Shown here: piece by piece, positions 57,481 through 64,000 of the stretch | Layout: every line of letters begins with the position of its first letter | How positions within the stretch are numbered: the stretch's first letter is position 1 | Source: Azadirachta indica | Lineage: Eukaryota; Streptophyta; Magnoliopsida; Sapindales; Meliaceae | DNA: 64,000 nucleotides | Direction: 5' to 3' | NCBI GenBank assembly: GCA_022749755.1 | Contig: CM040453.1 | Coordinates: forward strand, 146,102-210,101 | Made by a program: the position numbers and the translations under genes | Notes under the pieces: generated by a model | Databases searched by the model: none | Told to the model about the DNA's origin: nothing | What the model saw: only the letters and a program-made list of their open reading frames with translations

Positions 57481-60400
57481 TGCTTTAATACATAGAACTC
57501 TATTTATAATAAGTGTTGCTAATGACTTTTCTGATATGCTATCAACTCATTATTGTTAGTTTCTGGATTTGTATAATTTCAACATCCTGTATGTGATAAT
57601 CGATTGTTTCACAGGTAATGAAAGCCCTAGTTGCATTGTGGAAGGTCAAACATTTACAATTGATGAGTGCATTTCTTTCTTTCCTGGAAATGAAGGAATT
57701 GTTTTGATTATGAATGATTGTCAGCCTCTGTTTGAGTTGGACCTAGTCAGTTGCCCTGGCTAAAACAAAAACTTTCCAGCTCACCTAAATTCACCTGAAA
57801 TAGATAGGTTCAGGTGGCTATTTTTCTTGGGTTTTATACATATGTTTCCCTTCTATTCACTTCTTGTTTAGTAACTACTAAACAAACTGGACTTAAGGGT
57901 GATTAGATTTATTCAAAACAGTGAGCTGACTTGGCTAACCTTTTGTTCTCTTATTTTAAAATTCACCTCTACAATGTATAATTCTTTTCTTAAAAGAAAA
58001 AGATACATTATAGATATTCTTTTTTATATGTTTATCCTTCTTAATTGGGAAATGGTCTGAAAATAGTTAGGAAGTATAGTTTTGGCTTTTAGGAGTTCTT
58101 GCAATTCTTTTTTGCCTTTTTTCCTTCTTTTGTAATGAAATATGGGCTGCTTTTGCTTCTTGTTAGAAAAATATTTTCAGCCATGTTATTTTGAAGGGTA
58201 CTTCACTTTTCCAAAGAAAATATTTGTCTTCTAATCCTAGCTACAAAGTAACAAACATATATCAATAATATATATTCTTTTCAGTTTTACCAAAATTTTC
58301 TTCTTATAAATCTAGGGTAATGAGCGGCAACATTATTTGTTGGGCTCTTAGCTTTGGAGCATAGCATTTGCCAATCCTGTCAGGGAAAAAAAGGAAAAAG
58401 AGAATCGATTGTTCTTGGAATCCTTGTCTTCTTTCTAGGTAAATATATATGCTTGGAAGTAGAACCTTTTTCATTGTTTTTTTGCAAGTAAGTGCTTTGT
58501 TCCATTGCTATCAAAATTATCAAAACAAAGCATTGGTTAGCAGAGTTTTCTGATGTAAATTCTACCTGTTTAGTATATATGTATATAGTCTGTGTGTGCA
58601 GCTGTATCATCGACATTTACGTGATTCTTCTCGCAAATCAAGGCAAGATATGACTATGGTGTCTTGATGATATCCATACTAACTTTACATTTAGCGTCTT
58701 GATATCCATACTAACAAGCATTGCCTTGGTTTTAGCCCATCAAAGACTGTTTACCATCCTCATTAGAGGAGCAAGCTACATAATTATAATCTCCATTTTT
58801 GTGGTTTTGTCAGGGATGGTGAAGATCTTTACAAGTTGGTTGTTTCCAATATAGGAAAGCTTGAAAGCTACCTTGAAGGTACAATTAATAATATTTAGAC
58901 ATTAATGTTCTTTGGTTCCTTTTTTAGGGCATAAGTTGGAAGCTGTTGATGTATTTAATTCGGGTTGATGTTGTGAATTACGATGTTGAAATATTTGATT
59001 TTATGTAAAATTATGTTAACATTTATAATAATATTATTGTAATTTTATTTTATTATTTTAAGTACTGCTCAAGCCTTAATAAAACTTTTTGGCAAAAATT
59101 GAGGAACAGAATGATTCTAATTAGATTTAGAATCTTTAATTTGTGTTTATATATTTTTGTTTGTACTCTAATTTATAACCCATTTTATACTCTTCTTTGT
59201 AAGAAATGATCATATAAATTTTTGTTATGATGAGAATCTTTATCGTTGACGTGGCACAACGAAGAGCAACGCATGTCAGACACTATCAAGACAAAATGTA
59301 CAATGAGCAGGCCACTTATCACTGTGGTGGCTACTTCAAAGATGGTAACTCTATATTGCAAGAAGAAGTTGAAAGCTCGTGTGAGAATATCACGATGTAC
59401 ACTTTAACATGCCGGCATCTGAGTTACGATCGTATAAAGCAATAGACGGGTCTTTGAGGACCTATGAACCTTAGAACCATAACCCGAATCCATGAAAGGA
59501 ACGTATGTCTAATGTTTTGGCAAGTGGCTCCTGTAATGAATGAACTATTTTTGACATAATCAATGATTAAAAAATAATAATCATTATTTAATTAAGTTAA
59601 GTTGATAAAATAGGGTCCAATATGAAGGTAACACAGGAAGAATGGCAGTGGTGGCTTGTTTTTCCTTGTGACAGTAAGTAGCAAGTCACTTAAGATAGTA
59701 GCAATCTTTCTCCCACCCTACACTTATATAAATTAAGGTACTTTGATGAGAAAGATAAGCCCTTTCTCTCAAAAAATGCTCTACATACGCAGCTCTCAAC
59801 TATCTCCTGTTTATCTATATTTTTTCAGTTTAACTTAATCGTCGAAAAGTATTTGCTGATGACACAACCGGCGCTTATTGACTTGTTTTTATCTTCCAGA
59901 TATTTGCCACTACGGTATTTGGATTTATTACCTCGATTTCAAGAGTTGTCTACTAACTATTTCGCCAGGTCCACAACCATTGCCAAGACAGAATTATCAA
60001 CTCTATTAAAGACGTGCTTCTCCCAAAGTTGACAAAATCTTATTTGTTGACTGGAGTTTATTGTACGTGGCGCACATGTGACAATGGAAGAAATTTTAAC
60101 ATTAACAATTTTCAATTTTATACTTTCATTTATTGACAATTTTTAAATGTAATATAAAGTTTCCATAAGTTATCAGCATTATATATTTTTTAAGAACTCA
60201 TTGTTAAACTTAACACTATTTCTTTAAGAGAAAATTTGTAATTACACTATTAAATTTTATCAAAAATAATTTTCTGAATTATTTTCTGTACATATTATTA
60301 ATCTTCACACATAACTTGTAATGTTTGCAATAAGTCATTGTTAAACATAAACACTGATAGGGATTAAAAAAGAAATTGTGCAACTTCAATTGAAAAAGGT

Positions 60401-61327
60401 TCATAGTTTGCTATGTGAAATGTTATTTTATTTTGAAATAAAATATTTATTTATTTTATTTGCTATTTCAGGTAGTAAAAACCTAAATTTTAATATACAT
60501 TATTGTGTACAATATAATAATAATTTATTAATTTTATACATTCTTAATATTTACTTTTTTAAGAGGTTAATTTTATTATATAATATAGAATGTAATTTAA
60601 AAAAAAAAATGTTATTGATGGTTAATTTTCTTTTTTTTAATATACTATCTATTATATATAGAATTTTTTTAATTTTTATTGAACAAATTATAATAAAGAC
60701 AAACGTGTAATTTTATTAAATTTGAGAGTGTTTAATAATGATCTATAATTAAGAGGAGCATTGTCGATGTCTTATAAATATAATTGACTTATCCGTGAAA
60801 ATTGTCAATATATACAAACATAAAATTAAAAATAAGTTAAATAACCTATAAATTTTTTGTGGTTAAATCTAATCTAAGTTTAAAGTTTGGTGATGTATAA
60901 AGATTTAATAAATTTCTCCACTTTTGAACTTTTAAATTAGCTAAAATGCAATAAGTTTGGTTATTAATCTGTAATTATAAACAAACTTATTGCAAATTCT
61001 TTTATAAGATGAAAATTACGTATTGTAAAATTCCAATGTTTTTTTCCCAAAAGATTTGTAATGTTTTAATACGTCAATTTAATCTTATAACGCATTTTGA
61101 CGAAAGAAATAAAATAAAGAAATAAAAGTGGAATAAAATAAATTATTTTTTAAAATTTTAGACAGGTATATATACTAAAGTTATGCGATTTTCTTAACCT
61201 ATTTCAACAAAATCAGACGTCACCGTTTCGTAGATAAGCTTTACTTTGACGACGTCTTCCTCCCCAAATTTCTAAAACCAGAAAGCTAGCATCATTCGAA
61301 TCTGAGAGTGACTGATACAGATCGAGG
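57481..61327. other. Gene-poor stretch with unassigned exon-like islands
   Basis: 3.8 kb with no complete gene. At 57616-57763, behind a CACAG acceptor-like site, an open stretch reads SCIVEGQTFTIDECISF then NEGIVLIMNDCQPLFELDL, which looks protein-like. At about 58815-58878 a second island reads DGEDLYKLVVSNIGKLESYL behind a TCAG and before GGTACA. I recognise neither. The frame at 59227-59445 is also unassigned. A TATATAA-containing pyrimidine/CTC-rich zone near 59735-59810 could be a decayed LTR. 60150-61200 is very AT-rich. The mS41 promoter lies at the right end. Confidence 0.4.
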
Positions 61328-63192
61328 ATGGCTTGGAGGCAAATAATCAACAACACGAGGGCAAATTCATTGCTACCACCATCTGGATTCTCTAGATTCT
61401 TCTCGTCCAAAACACCAAATCCATACATCGGTAACCTCATTCTATTTTCTATTTTTTTTTTATTTCTTCCGCATTATGCTATTTAGGTTTTTGTAGAAAT
61501 GAGAAACTTTCTAAGGGTTAGATGTATGAAGCGAATTTGGGATTTGTTTGGTTTCTGAGAAATTATAGAAAAACGAGAAGGGTGAGAAGAAAATTCCAGG
61601 TCTTTCTGATTTTTTGTTATTTGTTCGTTTTTGTTTTAGGAAATTAGCATTTTAAAAATGTGGGGGAAGGAAGATGGAAAAAAAAAAGGGGAAGAAGAAG
61701 CGATTTTGGGTCTTCTTAACATTAGCTATTACAGTTCTTTTTGCATGCATGTGTTAAAAAATGAAAAATTTAACCCATTTTAGGCTCAGTCTTTCTTGTA
61801 GAAAAAGTTAGGGCAAGTTTTCTTCTTTCTGTTACTTCCCTAGGAGAAGAGAAGAGAAGAGAAGATAAGATAGAATTTTTTGGGTCATACTCTACAAACT
61901 TGGGCTGCTTAAGTTTCGCTTGAAATCAGAATACTGAAGAAAAGACAATAGAATGAAGTTTAATCATATGATTATATTTCAGAAATCTGAAAATCCGGTT
62001 TTGAGAGAGTTTTTTTCTTGCAGTCAAGGTTGGGATACCAGAGTTTCTGAATGGAATAGGGAAAGGGGTGGAAGCCCATGTGCCGAAGCTGGAATCTGAG
62101 ATTGGTGACTTTCAGAAATTGCTTGTTATGCGGACCCTTAAGCTCAAGAAACTTGGAATTCCTTGCAAGCATGTAAGCATTTCCTGTTTTCAATGACCTT
62201 TTCTCGATATCTCTGTCCTGTTGTTTGTCTGGACAAAGGAAAGGCAAATCCATTGTTTACTTTGATGAGTCAGGAAGAACCATGAGTAACAGTGTTCCTT
62301 ACAATTATTACCAGTACCTTGTTCAGGCTTCCTGGTTTATATGTATTAGGTTTCTGCAGCTGCAAGTCTACTAGTGCTTGATGCTCTGCAAGAAGTAAAA
62401 TCTTGCCATAAATCATATGCATGGATGTATAGCTATAAATGGTACAGGTCTTATTATTACTGTGTTTGGCCATGTTTTTACTTCTCCGAAAAAACATTCA
62501 AGCACCAACAACTTGTTTAAGTTTTGATATATTGAACGTTTAGTTACATGGTAATGCATTTTTGACTGAATTCCTGCTTTGATTTTATCTCATCTGGTTT
62601 ATGAATTCCCAGATTATGGCTAGATGCATTAAGGATAAAGACCGATGTACTTATTGTTAGAATTGATACTAAACTTATTTAGTTTCTCTAGGTTTGGTCT
62701 TATTAAATATATTTCTAGTTTAAGTATTAGTAGTCTTTTCCTAGTTTGTTAATGATTTGTAGGTTTACTAAGGATTCCTAGTTTATGTTGTTTTATCATT
62801 GTAGTCTATTTAAAGGTACCTCTATGTACTTAGTTTTATATTCAAGAGAAATTCAATGTAATTTTATTTTCTTAAACACTTGTAATAGTTAGCTCGAGCT
62901 TATGCCATGTGTATGCATTTACCTTTCTAATGACAATAATTTTTATCAAAAAATTGAATATTCTCATTTAAGTTTTTGAGAGGCACCTTCTATTTTGTGC
63001 TTATTAGTTTGTTAGAACTCAATTCGCTGATGAAGTGAAGTGACTTCTGCAAAGTCTTTTGCTTCAAAAATCCCTTTTTGAACAAGTTTTAACTTGAGTT
63101 TATTGGTTTGGCAGAGGAAGCTGATTCTGAAATACACCCACAAATATAGGCTGGGACTATGGAAGCCAAGAGCTGTGCCAGTGAAGTCCTAA
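61328..63192 (+). CDS. Mitochondrial small ribosomal subunit protein mS41 (IGR motif)
   Basis: Three exons, 61328-61430, 62024-62172 and 63115-63192, in phase, give 109 residues. The first exon is a mitochondrial presequence (MAWRQIINNTRANSLL, then SRFFSSKTPNPY). The second carries the IGR motif region: VGIPEFLNGIGKGVEAHV, LESEIGDFQKLLVM, LKKLGIPCKH. The third supplies the basic tail RKLILKYTHKYRLGLW. The IGR domain (yeast Fyv4, now mS41) belongs to a protein of the mitoribosomal small subunit, and length and layout match. The identification rests on motif recognition; locus symbols in plants vary, so none is given. The last intron contains a solo LTR. Confidence 0.82.
62655..62878 (+). mobile_element. 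Solo LTR in the second intron of the mS41 gene
   Basis: A 224-bp AT-rich block starting TGTTAGAATT and ending TTAAACA (TG...CA ends). It has a promoter-like CTATTTAAAGGTACC near 62810 and is flanked by CTTAT on the left and CTTGT on the right, an imperfect 5-bp target duplication. No internal retroelement sequence adjoins it, so it is a solo LTR, probably Copia-like by its TGTTAG start. Orientation is inferred from the TATA-like motif. Confidence 0.55.
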
Positions 63193-64000
63193 TAATTTTG
63201 ACAGAAACTAGGCCTCGGAGTACTCATCTGAAGATGTCCCTGCTGCAAAATGTGAGTAGTAGATAATGCTAGATGCATTTTTGGAAGTTTAGTCTTTTGA
63301 ACATTTGTAATCTTTTAGGATTTATTGGACAAAGATTAGATGATGGTCCATGAAAAGAAAAGATAGTATTTTATATGAAGCAAAAGAGACCAGTTTAGTA
63401 ATTCACCAGGATTTTCATCTGTTCATTTCATTTTTATGATTCCATGGCATGAATGAATAGGCTGTCGGTAGCAGAATTCTTAAACGCAAGTATAGTTTCT
63501 AGGGATCCCGTTTTTGTCTGCAAAAGTGCTGCTTGTCAACATTTCAAATTCCACCTTCAATCTTGAATGCCCTGATATTTGTCTAGCAAGTTTTATGTCA
63601 GGCTCTTCCATTTTCTTCTCGAACTACTGGCTTCTACTACAACTGCACCTGCACATGCTGCCTCATCTCATCCACCAATATCTCCACTTTCCCTTCAATC
63701 TGAATGTAGGATCCATAACCATAACACAAACATTGTACCTAATTTAATTTATTGGATTTAAATTTCCCTTCCAACCTCCAAAATCAATCAGTACATTAAT
63801 ACTACTGAAGCCACAAAGGTTGACTTGTTCATTGCTGAACTCTGACTCTGCCCGGCCTTAAGTTTCTTTCAGTCAGGTGTTATATCTGCAGGCATTAAAT
63901 TCATTCCATCATATATATTGATCAAATTGCATTAGATATTATAATTTATATAACATTCACAGTTCATTTTGAACAACAGCAACTACCAAAAAAGCTTCAT
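63193..64000. other. mS41 3' flank to window end
   Basis: 3' UTR of the mS41 gene, then DNA without a recognised gene. Small frames on both strands near 63480-63760 lack known similarity. Confidence 0.45.

Noticed and set aside
63480..63611. 43-codon minus-strand frame with somewhat ordered sequence
   Set aside because: No recognised family, no splice or promoter support, too short to call.
1..64000. tRNA genes, rRNA genes and CRISPR arrays
   Set aside because: No convincing tRNA B-box (GGTTCGANTCC) context, rRNA similarity or spaced repeat array was seen by eye; the only tRNA-like strings are retroelement primer sites.

Overview
This is a nuclear window from a flowering plant, most likely a core eudicot of rosid type. 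The evidence is many-exon genes with GT-AG introns, plant-only families (neutral invertase, PsbP-domain protein, PPR editing factors, DUF538), chloroplast and mitochondrial targeting sequences, AT-rich intergenic DNA and plant-type retroelements. The species cannot be fixed from the sequence alone.

Layout. 1-2030: decayed Ty3/gypsy retrotransposon on the minus strand (protease, zinc-knuckle and gag remnants, tRNA-Met primer-binding site, probable LTR). 2725-13434: CSP41B (minus) and ECHIDNA (plus), a divergent pair, then AP3M (plus). 14159-15464: a PsbP-domain lumen protein (minus) whose first exon and upstream DNA look copied from the 5' end of CSP41B. 17136-20941: organellar alkaline/neutral invertase. 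21357-22394: a small, young terminal-repeat retrotransposon (TRIM). 22753-24712: PGN-type mitochondrial PPR. 25647-28121: DYW-type PPR (minus). 28329-30436: four-Agenet protein. 31761-32249: DUF538 protein (minus). 33690-39033: ICP55-type aminopeptidase P (minus). 39840-43137: rhodanese plus FSH serine hydrolase fusion (minus). 44085-48640: importin alpha (minus). From about 48.7 kb the gene density drops: an AT-rich 1.15-kb inverted repeat, a 60-codon membrane-protein gene, a frameshifted gatA fragment, and an endogenous pararetrovirus (Caulimoviridae) flanked by 517-bp direct repeats. After unassigned DNA with a few exon-like islands, a small mitochondrial ribosomal protein gene of the mS41/IGR family lies at 61328-63192, with a solo LTR in its second intron.

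The gene order merges two Arabidopsis chromosome-1 segments (from memory, the At1g09270-At1g09340 and At1g56560-At1g56590 neighbourhoods), as expected for an ancestral segment later duplicated and reciprocally fractionated in Arabidopsis. The genes form no operon-like pathway. Several products nevertheless act in organelles: CSP41B and the PsbP protein in chloroplasts, ICP55, PGN and mS41 in mitochondria, and the invertase and DYW factor in one or the other. ECHIDNA and AP-3 mu act in post-Golgi trafficking, and importin alpha in nuclear import. Exon coordinates were derived by hand from splice sites, reading phase and known protein families, so single-base errors are possible.
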